DNA of 58,842 nt from Lelliottia sp. WAP21 (GTDB lineage: Bacteria; Pseudomonadota; Gammaproteobacteria; Enterobacterales; Enterobacteriaceae), in NCBI RefSeq assembly GCF_020532665.2, contig NZ_JAIWPG020000019.1:1-58842 (forward strand). Direction: 5' to 3'. Each line of letters opens with the position of its first letter. The stretch's first letter is position 1. Under the pieces are notes generated by a model. The model searched no databases. It saw only the letters and a list, made by a program, of their open reading frames with translations, and was not told where the DNA came from. A program made the translations under genes and the position numbers. Positions 39,982 to 51,428 of the stretch are shown in pieces.

Positions 39982-42678
39982 ATGACTGATGTAACTGTAA
40001 AATCACTGGCTGCTGAAATTCAGACCCCTGTGGACCGCCTGGTACAGCAATTTGCTGATGCAGGGATCCCGAAGTCTGCTGATGACTCAGTGACCGCGCA
40101 AGAAAAACAAACCTTGTTAGCGCACCTGAACCGTGAACACGGTTCTACGCCTGACAAGTTGACGCTGCAGCGCAAAACGCGTAGCACGTTAAACATTCCA
40201 GGTACCGGTGGAAAAAGTAAATCGGTACAAATCGAAGTCCGCAAGACACGCACCTTTGTAAAACGTGATCCGCAAGAGGCTGAACGCCTGGCCGCGGAAG
40301 AGCAGGCACAGCGTGAAGCGGAAGAACAAGCTCAGCGTGAGGCGGAAGCAACCGCTAAACGTGAGGCAGAATTAAAAGCTGAACGTGAGGCCGCAGAAAA
40401 AGCGAAACGCGACGCAAGTGAAAAAGCGAAGCGCGACGCCGCGGAAAAAGACAAAGTGAGCAATCAACAGACAGACGAAATGACCAAAACTGCCCAGACA
40501 GAAAAAGCCCGACGCGAAAATGAAGCTGCCGAGCTGAAGCGTAAAGCGGAAGAAGAAGCGCGTCGCAAGCTTGAAGAAGATGCACGTCGCGTAGCAGAAG
40601 AAGCCCGTCGTATGGCGGAAGAGAATGCAGGCGTGTGGGCAGAACAAGAGAAAGCGAAGGGTGATGAGGATAAGAGCGATTATCACGTCACCACTTCTCA
40701 GCATGCTCGCCAGGCTGAAGACGAAAACGACCGCGAAGTAGAAGCGGGTCGTAGCCGTACGCGCACTGCCGCAAAAGCAGCGCGTCCTCAGAAGAAAGGC
40801 AACAAGCACGCTGAATCTAAAGCTGACCGTGAAGAAGCACGTGCAGCAGGTCGCGGTGGTAAAGGCGGCAAGCGTAAAGGTTCAACCCTGCAGCAGGGCT
40901 TCCAGAAGCCAGCTCAGGCCGTTAACCGTGACGTTGTGATCGGCGAAACCATCACCGTTGGCGAACTGGCTAACAAAATGGCTGTTAAAGGTTCTCAGGT
41001 CATCAAAGCAATGATGAAGCTGGGTGCTATGGCAACCATTAACCAGGTTATCGATCAGGAAACCGCGCAGCTGGTTGCTGAAGAGATGGGCCACAAAGTT
41101 ATCCTGCGTCGTGAAAACGAGCTGGAAGAAGCGGTAATGAGCGACCGTGATACTGGCGCTGCGGCAGAAGCACGCGCACCGGTTGTGACCATCATGGGTC
41201 ACGTTGACCACGGTAAAACCTCACTCCTCGACTACATTCGTTCTACGAAAGTGGCCTCCGGCGAAGCGGGTGGTATTACCCAGCATATCGGTGCTTACCA
41301 CGTAGAAACCGAAAACGGCATGATCACCTTCCTGGATACCCCAGGCCACGCCGCGTTTACCTCTATGCGTGCTCGTGGTGCGCAGGCAACGGATATCGTT
41401 GTTCTGGTTGTCGCGGCTGACGATGGCGTGATGCCACAGACGATTGAAGCAATCCAGCACGCGAAAGCGGCGCAGGTGCCAGTCGTTGTCGCCGTGAACA
41501 AAATCGATAAGCCTGAAGCGGACATGGATCGCGTTAAAAACGAACTGTCCCAGTACGGTGTGATGCCAGAAGAGTGGGGCGGTGAGTCTCAGTTCATCCC
41601 TGTGTCGGCGAAAGCGGGTACCGGTATTGATGACCTGCTGAACGCCATCCTGCTGCAGGCTGAAGTTCTGGAACTGAAAGCGGTTCGCAACGGTATGGCA
41701 AGCGGCGCAGTGATCGAATCCTTCCTGGATAAAGGTCGTGGCCCGGTTGCTACCGTTCTGGTCCGTGAAGGTACGCTGAACAAAGGCGATATCGTTCTGT
41801 GTGGCTTTGAATATGGCCGTGTTCGTGCAATGCGTAACGAACTGGGCCAGGAAGTTCTGGAAGCAGGTCCATCCATTCCGGTGGAAATTCTCGGTCTGTC
41901 AGGTGTGCCTGCTGCCGGTGATGAAGTGACCGTTGTGCGTGACGAGAAGAAAGCCCGTGAAGTTGCACTGTACCGTCAGGGCAAATTCCGTGAAGTGAAA
42001 CTGGCTCGTCAGCAGAAATCCAAACTTGAGAACATGTTCGCGAACATGACCGAAGGCGAAGTTCACGAAGTGAACGTCGTACTGAAAGCAGACGTTCAGG
42101 GTTCTGTTGAAGCAATTTCCGATTCCTTACTGAAACTGTCTACCGACGAAGTGAAAGTGAAGATCATCGGTTCTGGCGTAGGTGGTATCACCGAAACCGA
42201 CGCTACCCTGGCTGCGGCGTCCAACGCTATTCTGGTCGGCTTTAACGTTCGTGCTGATGCGTCTGCACGTAAAGTTATCGATGCAGAAAGCCTGGATCTG
42301 CGTTACTACTCCGTTATCTATCATCTGATCGACGAAGTGAAAGCAGCGATGAGCGGCATGCTGTCTCCAGAGCTGAAACAGCAGATTATCGGTCTGGCTG
42401 AAGTGCGTGACGTGTTCAAATCACCGAAATTCGGTGCGATCGCGGGCTGTATGGTCACTGAAGGCACGATCAAGCGTCATAACCCAATCCGCGTACTGCG
42501 TGACAACGTGGTTATCTATGAAGGCGAGCTGGAATCCCTGCGCCGCTTCAAAGATGACGTTAACGAAGTCCGTAACGGCATGGAATGTGGTATCGGCGTG
42601 AAGAACTACAACGACGTTCGCGTTGGCGATATGATCGAAGTATTCGAGATCATCGAAATCCAGCGTACGATCGCTTAA
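39982..42678 (+). CDS. infB: Translation initiation factor IF-2
   Basis: An 898-residue GTPase that places fMet-tRNA on the 30S subunit. The N-terminal region is Lys/Glu/Ala-rich and low-complexity. The G domain begins near 395 with [11 protein letters not shown], then DTPGHAAF and NKID, followed by domains II-IV. Internal starts probably give shorter forms, as in E. coli: a GTG at 40456 (codon 159) and an ATG at 40480 (codon 167) correspond to the known IF2 beta/gamma sites. Confidence 0.98.
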   Translation: MTDVTVKSLAAEIQTPVDRLVQQFADAGIPKSADDSVTAQEKQTLLAHLNREHGSTPDKLTLQRKTRSTLNIPGTGGKSKSVQIEVRKTRTFVKRDPQEAERLAAEEQAQREAEEQAQREAEATAKREAELKAEREAAEKAKRDASEKAKRDAAEKDKVSNQQTDEMTKTAQTEKARRENEAAELKRKAEEEARRKLEEDARRVAEEARRMAEENAGVWAEQEKAKGDEDKSDYHVTTSQHARQAEDENDREVEAGRSRTRTAAKAARPQKKGNKHAESKADREEARAAGRGGKGGKRKGSTLQQGFQKPAQAVNRDVVIGETITVGELANKMAVKGSQVIKAMMKLGAMATINQVIDQETAQLVAEEMGHKVILRRENELEEAVMSDRDTGAAAEARAPVVTIMGHVDHGKTSLLDYIRSTKVASGEAGGITQHIGAYHVETENGMITFLDTPGHAAFTSMRARGAQATDIVVLVVAADDGVMPQTIEAIQHAKAAQVPVVVAVNKIDKPEADMDRVKNELSQYGVMPEEWGGESQFIPVSAKAGTGIDDLLNAILLQAEVLELKAVRNGMASGAVIESFLDKGRGPVATVLVREGTLNKGDIVLCGFEYGRVRAMRNELGQEVLEAGPSIPVEILGLSGVPAAGDEVTVVRDEKKAREVALYRQGKFREVKLARQQKSKLENMFANMTEGEVHEVNVVLKADVQGSVEAISDSLLKLSTDEVKVKIIGSGVGGITETDATLAAASNAILVGFNVRADASARKVIDAESLDLRYYSVIYHLIDEVKAAMSGMLSPELKQQIIGLAEVRDVFKSPKFGAIAGCMVTEGTIKRHNPIRVLRDNVVIYEGELESLRRFKDDVNEVRNGMECGIGVKNYNDVRVGDMIEVFEIIEIQRTIA

Positions 42679-42685
42679 TCTTCGA

Positions 42686-42717
42686 TGTAGGCCGGGTTAG
42701 CAAAGCGCCACCCGGCA
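42686..42717. repeat. REP-like palindrome between infB and rbfA
   Basis: GTAGGCCGGGT-TAGCAAAGCGCC-ACCCGGC has the form of enterobacterial repetitive extragenic palindromes. Only this copy is clear in the window. Confidence 0.7.
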
Positions 42718-42726
42718 ATTATTCTT

Positions 42727-42750
42727 AAAGGGGCTTATTGCCCCTTTTTT
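42727..42750 (+). terminator. Hairpin with U tract between infB and rbfA
   Basis: AAAGGGGC-ttatt-GCCCCTTTTTT lies 17 bp before rbfA. It should reduce transcription into rbfA-truB or stabilise the infB 3' end. Confidence 0.75.
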
Positions 42751-42766
42751 GTCTGGAGAATTTATT

Positions 42767-43171
42767 ATGGCGAAAGAATTTGGTCGCCCACAGCGCGTAG
42801 GGCAGGAGATGCAGAAAGAAATCGCTCTCATTCTGCAGCGCGAAATTAAAGACCCGCGTTTGGGTATGATGACCACCGTATCGGGCGTGGAAATGTCGCG
42901 TGACCTGGCGTACGCCAAAGTGTTCGTGACGTTCCTGAACGACAAGGACGAAGCGGCCGTTAAAAACGGTATCAAAGCATTGCAGGAAGCCTCTGGCTTC
43001 ATCCGCTCTCTGCTCGGGAAAGCGATGCGCCTGCGCATCGTGCCAGAGCTGACCTTCTTCTACGACAACTCGCTGGTCGAAGGGATGCGCATGTCCAACC
43101 TGGTGACCAGCGTGGTGAAACATGACGATGAACGTCGTGTGAACCCGGCGGACGACAGCAAGGAGGACTGA
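42767..43171 (+). CDS. rbfA: Ribosome-binding factor A
   Basis: A 134-residue KH-like protein needed for 30S maturation and cold growth. The start at 42767 ([18 protein letters not shown]) matches the family, with CTGGAG upstream; an in-frame GTG 18 bases earlier lies in the terminator tail. The C-terminus ends in an acidic segment. Its stop overlaps the truB start (TGATG). Confidence 0.97.
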   Translation: MAKEFGRPQRVGQEMQKEIALILQREIKDPRLGMMTTVSGVEMSRDLAYAKVFVTFLNDKDEAAVKNGIKALQEASGFIRSLLGKAMRLRIVPELTFFYDNSLVEGMRMSNLVTSVVKHDDERRVNPADDSKED

Positions 43172-44115
43172 TGAGTCGTCCTCGTCGTCGCGGTCGCGAT
43201 GTGCACGGTGTGCTGTTGCTGGACAAACCTCAGGGGGCATCCAGCAACGACGTGCTGCAAAAGGTAAAGCGTCTTTATAACGCTAATCGCGCCGGGCACA
43301 CTGGTGCGCTGGATCCGCTGGCAACCGGCATGCTGCCTGTTTGCCTCGGTGAAGCAACCAAGTTTTCACAGTATTTGCTCGACTCTGATAAACGCTATCG
43401 CGTGATCGCAAAACTTGGCCAACGCACGGATACCTCCGATGCCGATGGTCAGATTGTCGAAGAACGCCCGGTGAACTTCAGCAGCGCACAGCTGGACGCC
43501 GCACTGGACAGCTTCCGGGGCGATATCGAACAAATTCCTTCGATGTACTCCGCGCTGAAGTATCAGGGTAAAAAGCTCTACGAATATGCGCGTCAGGGCA
43601 TTGATGTGCCACGTGAAGCCCGCCCCATTACCGTGTATGAACTACTGTTTATTCGTCACGAAGGGGATGAGCTTGAGCTGGAAGTGCACTGCTCGAAAGG
43701 CACCTATATTCGAACCATTATCGACGATCTGGGTGAAAAGCTCGGCTGTGGCGCACATGTTATCTATTTGCGTCGTCTGGCCGTGAGTAAGTATCCCGTT
43801 GAGCGTATGGTAACGCTTGACCATCTTCGTGTGCTGGTTGAGCAGGCAGAAGAGCAGGGCGTTGATCCTGCTGACCTGTTAGACCCGCTGTTGATGCCGA
43901 TGGACAGTCCGGCCTCGGATTTCCCGGTAGTCAACTTACCGCTGACCTCTTCCGTTTACTTCAAAAACGGGAACCCGGTGCGCACGAATAATGCGCCGCA
44001 TACGGGGTTGGTTCGCGTGACGGAAGGCGAAGAAAACAAATTCATCGGTATGGGTGAAATTGACGATGAAGGGCGCGTTGCCCCACGTCGTCTGGTGGTA
44101 GAATATCCGTTATAA
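43171..44115 (+). CDS. truB: tRNA pseudouridine-55 synthase TruB
   Basis: A 314-residue enzyme that makes pseudouridine 55 in the T loop of tRNAs. The catalytic Asp48 lies in [43 protein letters not shown] and [13 protein letters not shown] motifs and a C-terminal PUA-like domain are present. Coupled to rbfA by a one-base overlap. Confidence 0.97.
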   Translation: MSRPRRRGRDVHGVLLLDKPQGASSNDVLQKVKRLYNANRAGHTGALDPLATGMLPVCLGEATKFSQYLLDSDKRYRVIAKLGQRTDTSDADGQIVEERPVNFSSAQLDAALDSFRGDIEQIPSMYSALKYQGKKLYEYARQGIDVPREARPITVYELLFIRHEGDELELEVHCSKGTYIRTIIDDLGEKLGCGAHVIYLRRLAVSKYPVERMVTLDHLRVLVEQAEEQGVDPADLLDPLLMPMDSPASDFPVVNLPLTSSVYFKNGNPVRTNNAPHTGLVRVTEGEENKFIGMGEIDDEGRVAPRRLVVEYPL

Positions 44116-44129
44116 GAATTTTACGTGCC

Positions 44130-44158
44130 TTGCGATAAGCAGGGGAGACGGGTAGAAT
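44130..44158 (+). promoter_or_regulatory. Sigma70 promoter of rpsO
   Basis: TTGCGA at 44130-44135, 17 bases, TAGAAT at 44153-44158, about 110 bp before rpsO, in the place of the known E. coli rpsO promoter. Confidence 0.6.
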
Positions 44159-44220
44159 ATCGCCGCTTAACGCCGGGTAAATTGTTTAACAACTTGCCGG
44201 GCGTACACTGGGATTGCTGA

Positions 44221-44535
<315 letters not shown>

Positions 44536-44552
44536 GTCTTGCGAGTTTCAGA

Positions 44553-44578
44553 AAAAGGGGCCTGATGGCCCCTTTTTT
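44553..44578 (+). terminator. Terminator of rpsO
   Basis: AAAAGGGGCC-tgat-GGCCCCTTTTTT stem with U tract, 17 bp after the stop. It matches the position of the E. coli t1 hairpin. Confidence 0.9.
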
Positions 44579-44648
44579 CAACCAGACGGCAGCAATTCAC
44601 TGGAAACTATTGTATTGTTGCTATAAATGATCTTCATTGCAGAGGTTC

Positions 44649-44754
44649 GCGCGGCTAATGAGAGGCTTCACCCATGGGGGTGTCGGTTGTCATTAGTCGC
44701 GAGGATGCGAAGAAGGTCGGGTTAAATCGACAGCACACCGTGGGTGTGCTGTCA
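44649..44754 (+). promoter_or_regulatory. pnp leader hairpins (RNase III autoregulation site)
   Basis: A long stem, GCGGCTAATGA pairing with TCATTAGTCGC (44649-44702), and a second stem GACAGCACAC/GTGTGCTGTC (44729-44754) precede pnp. In E. coli RNase III cuts the first stem and PNPase then represses its own translation. Confidence 0.75.
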
Positions 44755-44777
44755 AACATTTAAGAAAGGACAGAATT

Positions 44778-46910
44778 TTGCTGAATCCGATCGTTCGTAA
44801 ATTCCAGTATGGTCAACATACCGTCACGCTGGAAACCGGCATGATGGCGCGTCAGGCGACCGCTGCCGTTATGGTAAGCATGGATGACACCGCTGTATTC
44901 GTGACCGTTGTAGGCCAGAAGAAAGCTAAACCAGGTCAGGACTTCTTCCCACTGACCGTTAACTACCAGGAGCGTACTTACGCTGCCGGTAAAATCCCGG
45001 GTGGTTTCTTCCGTCGTGAAGGCCGTCCAAGCGAAGGCGAAACCCTGATTGCGCGTCTGATTGACCGCCCGGTTCGTCCGCTGTTCCCGGAAGGCTTCGT
45101 TAACGAAGTTCAGGTTATCGCGACCGTTGTTTCCGTTAACCCACAGGTTAACCCGGACATCGTTGCAATGATCGGCGCATCTGCTGCGCTGTCTCTGTCA
45201 GGTATCCCGTTCAACGGTCCTATCGGTTCTGCTCGTGTGGGTTACATCAATGACCAGTACGTTCTGAACCCAACCCAGGACGAGCTCAAAGAGAGCAAGC
45301 TGGACCTGGTGGTAGCCGGTACTGAAGCAGCTGTGCTGATGGTGGAATCCGAAGCAGAACTGCTGAGCGAAGACCAGATGCTGGGTGCGGTGGTCTTTGG
45401 CCATGAGCAGCAGCAGGTTGTCATCCAGAACATCAAAGATCTGGTGAAAGAAGCCGGTAAACCACGCTGGGACTGGCAGCCTGAAGCCGTTAACGAAGCG
45501 CTGAACGCGCGCGTTGCTGCCCTGGCTGAAGCTCGTCTGAGCGATGCTTACCGCATCACCGACAAGCAAGAACGTTACGCACAGATTGACGTGATCAAAT
45601 CTGAAACCATCGCAACGCTGGTGGCAGAAGACGAGTCTCTGGACGCGAACGAACTGAGCGAAATCCTGCACGCTATCGAGAAAAATGCTGTTCGTAGCCG
45701 CGTTCTGGCAGGCGAGCCGCGTATCGATGGCCGTGAAAAAGACATGATCCGTGGTCTGGATGTGCGTACTGGCGTTCTGCCACGTACTCACGGTTCTGCA
45801 CTGTTCACCCGTGGCGAAACGCAGGCGCTGGTTACCGCGACCCTGGGTACCGCACGTGACGCGCAGAACATCGACGAACTGATGGGCGATCGCACTGATA
45901 GCTTCCTGTTCCACTATAACTTCCCTCCGTACTCCGTAGGTGAAACCGGTATGGTTGGCTCGCCTAAGCGTCGTGAAATTGGTCACGGTCGTCTGGCGAA
46001 GCGTGGCGTACTGGCTGTTATGCCGGAAGCAGACAAATTCCCGTACACCGTTCGTGTGGTTTCTGAAATCACCGAATCTAACGGTTCTTCTTCAATGGCT
46101 TCCGTGTGTGGTGCTTCTCTGGCGCTGATGGATGCAGGCGTGCCAATCAAAGCCGCCGTTGCGGGTATCGCAATGGGTCTGGTGAAAGAAGGCGACAACT
46201 ATGTTGTGCTGTCTGACATTCTGGGCGACGAAGATCACCTGGGCGATATGGACTTCAAAGTAGCGGGTTCCCGCGAAGGTATCTCTGCGCTGCAGATGGA
46301 TATCAAAATTGAAGGTATCACCAAAGAGATCATGCAGGTTGCGCTGAACCAGGCTAAAGGTGCACGTCTGCACATCCTGGGCGTGATGGAACAGGCGATT
46401 AACGCGCCACGTGGCGACATTTCTCAGTTCGCTCCACGTATCCACACCATTAAGATCAGCCCGGATAAAATCAAAGACGTTATCGGTAAAGGCGGTTCTG
46501 TTATCCGTGCTCTGACCGAAGAAACCGGTACGACCATCGAAATCGAAGATGACGGTACTGTGAAGATCGCAGCGACCGACGGCGAAAAAGCGAAATTCGC
46601 GATTCGTCGTATCGAAGAGATCACCGCAGAAATCGAAGTGGGACGTATCTACAGTGGTAAAGTGACCCGTATCGTTGACTTTGGCGCATTCGTTGCCATC
46701 GGTGGCGGTAAAGAAGGTCTGGTTCACATCTCTCAGATCGCTGACAAGCGCGTTGAGAAAGTGACCGATTACCTGCAGATGGGTCAGGAAGTCCCGGTTA
46801 AAGTTCTGGAAGTTGACCGCCAGGGCCGCATCCGTCTGAGCATCAAAGAAGCCACCGAGCAGTCTCCTGCCGCAGCGCCAGAAGCGCCAGCAGCAGAACA
46901 AGGCGAGTAA
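44778..46910 (+). CDS. pnp: Polyribonucleotide nucleotidyltransferase (PNPase)
   Basis: A 710-residue phosphorolytic 3'-5' exoribonuclease of the RNA degradosome. Two RNase PH domains (about 1-215 and 315-545), an intervening helical domain, a KH domain (about 555-615, [11 protein letters not shown]) and an S1 domain (about 622-690, [13 protein letters not shown]) are in order. The start is TTG at 44778, as in E. coli, preceded by AAGGA. The Ala/Pro/Glu tail is normal. Confidence 0.98.
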   Translation: MLNPIVRKFQYGQHTVTLETGMMARQATAAVMVSMDDTAVFVTVVGQKKAKPGQDFFPLTVNYQERTYAAGKIPGGFFRREGRPSEGETLIARLIDRPVRPLFPEGFVNEVQVIATVVSVNPQVNPDIVAMIGASAALSLSGIPFNGPIGSARVGYINDQYVLNPTQDELKESKLDLVVAGTEAAVLMVESEAELLSEDQMLGAVVFGHEQQQVVIQNIKDLVKEAGKPRWDWQPEAVNEALNARVAALAEARLSDAYRITDKQERYAQIDVIKSETIATLVAEDESLDANELSEILHAIEKNAVRSRVLAGEPRIDGREKDMIRGLDVRTGVLPRTHGSALFTRGETQALVTATLGTARDAQNIDELMGDRTDSFLFHYNFPPYSVGETGMVGSPKRREIGHGRLAKRGVLAVMPEADKFPYTVRVVSEITESNGSSSMASVCGASLALMDAGVPIKAAVAGIAMGLVKEGDNYVVLSDILGDEDHLGDMDFKVAGSREGISALQMDIKIEGITKEIMQVALNQAKGARLHILGVMEQAINAPRGDISQFAPRIHTIKISPDKIKDVIGKGGSVIRALTEETGTTIEIEDDGTVKIAATDGEKAKFAIRRIEEITAEIEVGRIYSGKVTRIVDFGAFVAIGGGKEGLVHISQIADKRVEKVTDYLQMGQEVPVKVLEVDRQGRIRLSIKEATEQSPAAAPEAPAAEQGE

Positions 46911-46919
46911 GGTTGCTAT

Positions 46920-46946
46920 TTGCCCTCCGCGTTAGCGGGGGGCTTA
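46920..46946 (+). terminator. Hairpin between pnp and nlpI
   Basis: GCCCTCCGC-gtta-GCGGGGGGC followed by TTATT; a short U tract, so perhaps a partial terminator. Confidence 0.55.
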
Positions 46947-47019
46947 TTATCAGGCAGGACGCCTTGTTGAGCCGCCGGGGGACAGGACGTCATCCAACAG
47001 TTGTCTTCGGGAGTAGGAA

Positions 47020-47904
47020 ATGAAGCCTTTTTTGCGCTGGTGTTTCGTTGCGACAGCTTTAACGCTGGCAGGATGCAGCAACTCTGCCTGGCGTAAGAGC
47101 GAAGTCCTCGCAGTGCCATTGCAACCGACTTTGCAACAGGAAGTGATCCTGGCACGCATGGAACAAATACTTGCCAGTCGGGCTTTAACCGATGATGAAC
47201 GCGCACAGCTTTTATATGAGCGCGGAGTGTTGTATGATAGTCTCGGTCTGAGGGCATTAGCGCGAAATGATTTTTCACAAGCGCTGGCAATTCGACCTGA
47301 TATGCCTGAAGTATTCAATTACTTAGGCATATACTTAACGCAGGCAGGCAATTTTGATGCTGCCTATGAAGCGTTTGATTCTGTACTTGAGCTTGATCCA
47401 ACTTACAACTACGCGCACTTGAATCGCGGTATCGCATTGTATTACGGCGGTCGTGACAAGTTAGCGCAAGATGATCTGCTGGCGTTTTATCAAGACGATC
47501 CTAATGATCCTTTCCGTGTCCTGTGGCTTTACATCGTTGAGCAGAAGCTCAATGAGAAGCAGGCAAAAGAAGCGCTGAAGCAGCGTTTCGAAAAATCGGA
47601 CAAGGAACAGTGGGGATGGAACATTGTCGAGTTCTACCTGGGGAACATTAGCGAAGCTACGCTGATGGAACGCCTCAAGGCGAACGCAACGGATAACACC
47701 TCGCTCGCTGAGCATCTCAGTGAAACCAACTTCTATTTAGGTAAGTATTACCTAAGTCTGGGGGATATGGACAGCGCTACGGCACTGTTCAAATTAGCGG
47801 TTGCTAACAACGTACACAACTTCGTTGAGCACCGTTATGCATTGTTGGAATTATCGCTCTTGGGCCAGGAGCAAGATGACCTGGCAGAATCGGACCAGCA
47901 ATAG
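47020..47904 (+). CDS. nlpI: Lipoprotein NlpI
   Basis: A 294-residue outer-membrane lipoprotein (lipobox LAGC, Cys19) with TPR repeats from about 62 to 165 and near 230-270. It acts as an adaptor for the protease Prc, controlling MepS turnover in peptidoglycan growth. TPR consensus is clear in [13 protein letters not shown]. Length matches E. coli. Confidence 0.97.
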   Translation: MKPFLRWCFVATALTLAGCSNSAWRKSEVLAVPLQPTLQQEVILARMEQILASRALTDDERAQLLYERGVLYDSLGLRALARNDFSQALAIRPDMPEVFNYLGIYLTQAGNFDAAYEAFDSVLELDPTYNYAHLNRGIALYYGGRDKLAQDDLLAFYQDDPNDPFRVLWLYIVEQKLNEKQAKEALKQRFEKSDKEQWGWNIVEFYLGNISEATLMERLKANATDNTSLAEHLSETNFYLGKYYLSLGDMDSATALFKLAVANNVHNFVEHRYALLELSLLGQEQDDLAESDQQ

Positions 47905-48011
47905 CTGACGACATACACATCAGCCCGTAATCTTTTGATTGCCATCACCTTAACTGGTGAGGGCGTTGTTGTTCGTCAATACACCTACTTTGAGCCGGTT
48001 CACACTTTTCA

Positions 48012-48092
48012 ATGAAAATTGCTAATTATTTTCACGACGAGTTATGTAGACTGGCCGCCATTAATATCGAGGCACTTGTACTACATGGCTGA
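48012..48092 (+). CDS. yrbN: Small protein YrbN, overlapping the deaD start
   Basis: An ATG at 48012 opens a 26-codon frame ending at TGA 48090-48092 whose product ([20 protein letters not shown], then ALVLHG) is nearly identical to E. coli YrbN. The stop falls 8 bases inside deaD, so the two are translationally coupled. It may act as a leader for deaD translation (inference). Confidence 0.85.
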   Translation: MKIANYFHDELCRLAAINIEALVLHG

Positions 48093-49995
48093 ATTCGAAA
48101 CCACTTTTGCAGATCTGGGCCTGAAGGCTCCCATCCTTGAAGCCCTTACCGATCTGGGTTACGAAAAACCATCTCCGATCCAGTCTGAATGCATCCCGCA
48201 TTTACTCGCTGGTCGTGACGTGCTGGGCATGGCCCAGACAGGTAGCGGAAAAACCGCAGCGTTCTCGCTGCCGCTGCTACACAACATTGATCCGGAACTG
48301 CGTGCACCGCAGATCCTCGTATTGGCTCCGACCCGTGAACTGGCTGTTCAGGTGGCGGAAGCAATGACTGAATTCTCTAAACATATGCGCGGCGTGAACG
48401 TGGTAGCCCTTTACGGCGGCCAGCGTTATGACGTGCAGTTACGTGCCCTGCGTCAGGGTCCACAGATCGTTGTCGGTACGCCGGGCCGTCTGTTGGATCA
48501 CCTGAAACGCGGTACGCTGGATCTCTCTAAACTGAGCGGTCTGGTTCTGGATGAAGCTGACGAAATGCTCCGCATGGGCTTCATCGAAGACGTAGAAACG
48601 ATTATGGCGCAGATCCCGGAAGGTCATCAGACCGCTCTGTTCTCTGCAACGATGCCAGAAGCGATCCGTCGTATTACCCGTCGTTTCATGAAAGATCCGC
48701 AGGAAGTGCGTATCCAGTCTAGCGTAACGACTCGCCCGGACATCAGCCAGAGCTACTGGTCTGTGTACGGTATGCGTAAAAACGAAGCACTGGTTCGTTT
48801 CCTGGAGTCAGAAGATTTTGATGCGGCGATTATCTTCGTTCGTACCAAAAACGCGACCCTGGAAGTGGCTGAAGCCCTGGAACGTAGCGGCTATAACAGT
48901 GCTGCGCTGAACGGTGACATGAACCAGTCCCTGCGTGAGCAGACTCTGGAGCGTCTGAAAGACGGTCGTCTGGATATCCTGATTGCCACAGACGTTGCGG
49001 CTCGTGGTCTGGACGTTGAACGTATTAGCCTCGTGGTTAACTACGACATCCCGATGGACTCTGAATCTTACGTTCACCGTATCGGCCGTACCGGTCGTGC
49101 AGGTCGTGCGGGCCGTGCGCTGCTGTTCGTTGAGAACCGCGAGCGTCGTCTGCTGCGTAACATTGAACGCACCATGAAGCTGACCATTCCAGAAGTAGAA
49201 CTGCCTAACGCAGAACTGCTGGGCAAACGCCGCCTGGAAAAATTCGCCGCCAAAGTACAGCAGCAGCTGGAAAGCAGCGATCTGGATCAGTACCGTGCGC
49301 TGCTGGCAAAAATTCAGCCTTCTTCTGAAGATGAGCTGGATATTGAAACGCTGGCTGCGGCTCTGCTGAAGATGGCACAGGGCGAACGTGCTCTGATCGT
49401 GCCACCTGATGCACCGATGCGTCCTAAACGTGAATTCCGCGATCGTGACGAACGTACTGAACGTCGCGGTGACCGTCCTGAGCGTGGCCCACGTGGCGAC
49501 CGTCCAGAGCGTAGCGGTGAAGACCGTCCACGTCGTGAGCGTCGTGACGCAGGCGACATGGAACTGTACCGTATTGAAGTGGGCCGTGATGATGGCGTTG
49601 AAGTTCGTCATATCGTGGGTGCCATTGCTAACGAAGGTGATATCAGCAGCCGTTACATCGGTAACATCAAGCTGTTTGGTACTCACTCCACCATCGAATT
49701 GCCAAAAGGCATGCCGGGTGAAGTTCTGCAGCACTTTACGCGTACTCGCATCCTGAACAAGCCGATGAACATGCAGCTGATGGGTGATGCACAGCCACGT
49801 CCAGAACGTCGTGGTGGCGATCGTCCAGCAGGTGAACGTCGTAGCTTCGCGGGTGGTGAGCGTCGTGAAGGCGGTCGTGGTCCTCGTCGTGATGGCGCAG
49901 CGCCAGCAGCGGGTGCAGGTCGCTTCAGCGGTGAACGCCGTGAAAACCGCGGCCCACGTCGTGAAGAAGGTCCTGTTCGTCGTCGTGACGCATAA
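48085..49995 (+). CDS. deaD: DEAD-box RNA helicase DeaD (CsdA)
   Basis: A 636-residue cold-shock helicase acting in 50S assembly and mRNA decay. The Q motif, [12 protein letters not shown] near 155, SAT and [11 protein letters not shown] are intact; an RNA-binding domain fills about 485-560 ([20 protein letters not shown]). The Arg/Gly-rich segments before and after it are longer or differently repeated than in E. coli. The start at 48085 gives [14 protein letters not shown]; an upstream in-frame ATG at 48019 lies within yrbN. Confidence 0.97.
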   Translation: MAEFETTFADLGLKAPILEALTDLGYEKPSPIQSECIPHLLAGRDVLGMAQTGSGKTAAFSLPLLHNIDPELRAPQILVLAPTRELAVQVAEAMTEFSKHMRGVNVVALYGGQRYDVQLRALRQGPQIVVGTPGRLLDHLKRGTLDLSKLSGLVLDEADEMLRMGFIEDVETIMAQIPEGHQTALFSATMPEAIRRITRRFMKDPQEVRIQSSVTTRPDISQSYWSVYGMRKNEALVRFLESEDFDAAIIFVRTKNATLEVAEALERSGYNSAALNGDMNQSLREQTLERLKDGRLDILIATDVAARGLDVERISLVVNYDIPMDSESYVHRIGRTGRAGRAGRALLFVENRERRLLRNIERTMKLTIPEVELPNAELLGKRRLEKFAAKVQQQLESSDLDQYRALLAKIQPSSEDELDIETLAAALLKMAQGERALIVPPDAPMRPKREFRDRDERTERRGDRPERGPRGDRPERSGEDRPRRERRDAGDMELYRIEVGRDDGVEVRHIVGAIANEGDISSRYIGNIKLFGTHSTIELPKGMPGEVLQHFTRTRILNKPMNMQLMGDAQPRPERRGGDRPAGERRSFAGGERREGGRGPRRDGAAPAAGAGRFSGERRENRGPRREEGPVRRRDA

Positions 49996-50027
49996 GCCTT
50001 ACGCTAACGTCGTAAAGTAATAATTAC

Positions 50028-50057
50028 AGCCCCGATAATGCTATCGGGGCTTTTTTT
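50028..50057 (+). terminator. Terminator of deaD
   Basis: AGCCCCGATA-atgc-TATCGGGGCTTTTTTT stem and U tract. Confidence 0.92.
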
Positions 50058-50065
50058 ATTTCTTT

Positions 50066-50101
50066 TGTACTCTTGTACTGGTACAGTGCGACAGCATAAA
50101 A
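50066..50101 (+). promoter_or_regulatory. mtr promoter with TrpR operator
   Basis: TTGTAC at 50073-50078 and CATAAA/ATAAAA near 50095-50101 form the likely promoter. The near-palindrome TGTACTGGTACA at 50074-50085 matches the known E. coli mtr TrpR operator and overlaps the -35, so tryptophan-loaded TrpR should block transcription. Confidence 0.65.
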
Positions 50102-50137
50102 TCTGCGGACACTATTATTCACTGGAGAAAAGGCTGT

Positions 50138-51382
50138 ATGGCGACACTTACCACCACCCAAACATCACCTTCGCTGCTCGGCGGCGTGGTGATCATCGGC
50201 GGCACGATTATTGGCGCAGGCATGTTTTCTCTGCCCGTCGTCATGTCCGGTGCGTGGTTCTTCTGGTCGCTGGCGGCACTGGTGTTTACCTGGTTCTGTA
50301 TGCTGCATTCCGGGTTGATGATCCTGGAGGCGAACCTTAATTACCGCATCGGGTCGAGCTTCGACACCATCACCAAAGATTTGCTCGGCAAGGGCTGGAA
50401 TCTGGTCAACGGACTCTCTATCGCCTTTGTGCTTTATATCCTGACCTACGCTTATATTTCTGCCAGCGGCTCGATTCTGCACCATACGTTTGCTGAGATG
50501 TCGCTGAACGTGCCTGCCCGTCTGGCTGGATTCTGCTTCGCCCTCGGCGTAGCCTTTATCGTCTGGATGAGCACGAAAGCCGTCAGCCGCATGACCGCGA
50601 TTGTGCTGGGTGCAAAGGTCATCACCTTCTTTCTGACCTTTGGCAGCCTGCTGGGACACGTGACCCCCGCCACCTTGTTCAATGTGGCCGAAAGCAACGC
50701 GTCCTACTCACCCTATCTGTTAATGACCCTGCCGTTCTGCCTGGCCTCGTTTGGCTATCACGGTAACGTGCCGAGCCTGATGAAGTATTACGGTAAGGAC
50801 CCTCGCACCATTATCCGCTGTCTGGTGTATGGCACGCTGCTGGCGTTGGCCCTGTATGTGATTTGGTTGTTAGGCACGATGGGTAACATTCCGCGTCCGG
50901 AATTTATTGGTATTGCGCAGAAGGGCGGCAACATTGACGTTCTGGTACAAACGCTCAGCGGAGTGCTGAACAGTCGCAGCCTGGATTTGCTGCTGGTCGT
51001 CTTCTCTAACTTTGCGGTGGCAAGCTCATTCCTGGGCGTAACGCTGGGCCTGTTTGACTATCTGGCCGATCTGTTTGGGTTTGATGACTCAGCGATGGGG
51101 CGCTTCAAAACCGCGCTGCTGACCTTCCTGCCGCCGATTATCGGTGGCCTGCTGTGGCCGAACGGTTTCCTGTACGCCATTGGCTATGCCGGGCTTGCCG
51201 CAACCATCTGGGCGGCGATTGTTCCGGCGCTACTGGCACGTAAATCACGTAAACGCTTCGGTAGCCCGAAATTCCGCGTCTGGGGCGGAAAGCCGATGAT
51301 TGCGCTGATTCTGGTCTTCGGTGTGGGTAACGCGCTGGTCCACGTCTTGTCGAGCTTTAATCTGTTGCCGGTATATCAGTAA
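50138..51382 (+). CDS. mtr: High-affinity tryptophan permease Mtr
   Basis: A 414-residue inner-membrane transporter of the aromatic amino acid permease (HAAAP) family, with about eleven hydrophobic helices. [19 protein letters not shown] near residues 15-33 is the family N-terminal motif. The length is that of E. coli Mtr, and the TrpR-like operator upstream supports the call. Confidence 0.96.
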   Translation: MATLTTTQTSPSLLGGVVIIGGTIIGAGMFSLPVVMSGAWFFWSLAALVFTWFCMLHSGLMILEANLNYRIGSSFDTITKDLLGKGWNLVNGLSIAFVLYILTYAYISASGSILHHTFAEMSLNVPARLAGFCFALGVAFIVWMSTKAVSRMTAIVLGAKVITFFLTFGSLLGHVTPATLFNVAESNASYSPYLLMTLPFCLASFGYHGNVPSLMKYYGKDPRTIIRCLVYGTLLALALYVIWLLGTMGNIPRPEFIGIAQKGGNIDVLVQTLSGVLNSRSLDLLLVVFSNFAVASSFLGVTLGLFDYLADLFGFDDSAMGRFKTALLTFLPPIIGGLLWPNGFLYAIGYAGLAATIWAAIVPALLARKSRKRFGSPKFRVWGGKPMIALILVFGVGNALVHVLSSFNLLPVYQ

Positions 51383-51393
51383 TGGGATCTTTT

Positions 51394-51418
51394 CACCCTC
51401 TCCCACAAGGAGAGGGTG
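51394..51418. terminator. Hairpin between converging mtr and yhbW
   Basis: CACCCTCTCC-cacaa-GGAGAGGGTG perfect stem between the two stops. There is no long U tract, but the position suggests a shared terminator or an extragenic repeat. Confidence 0.6.
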
Positions 51419-51428
51419 GCTTACCGTA

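Noticed and set aside
40267..40660. Repeat-like GCn/GAn-rich tract that could look like a tandem repeat
   Set aside because: It is the low-complexity Ala/Glu/Lys/Arg-rich N-terminal linker of IF-2, normal for the family.
48808..49734. 308-residue minus-strand frame opposite deaD
   Set aside because: Thr/Phe/Gln-rich antisense translation of deaD.
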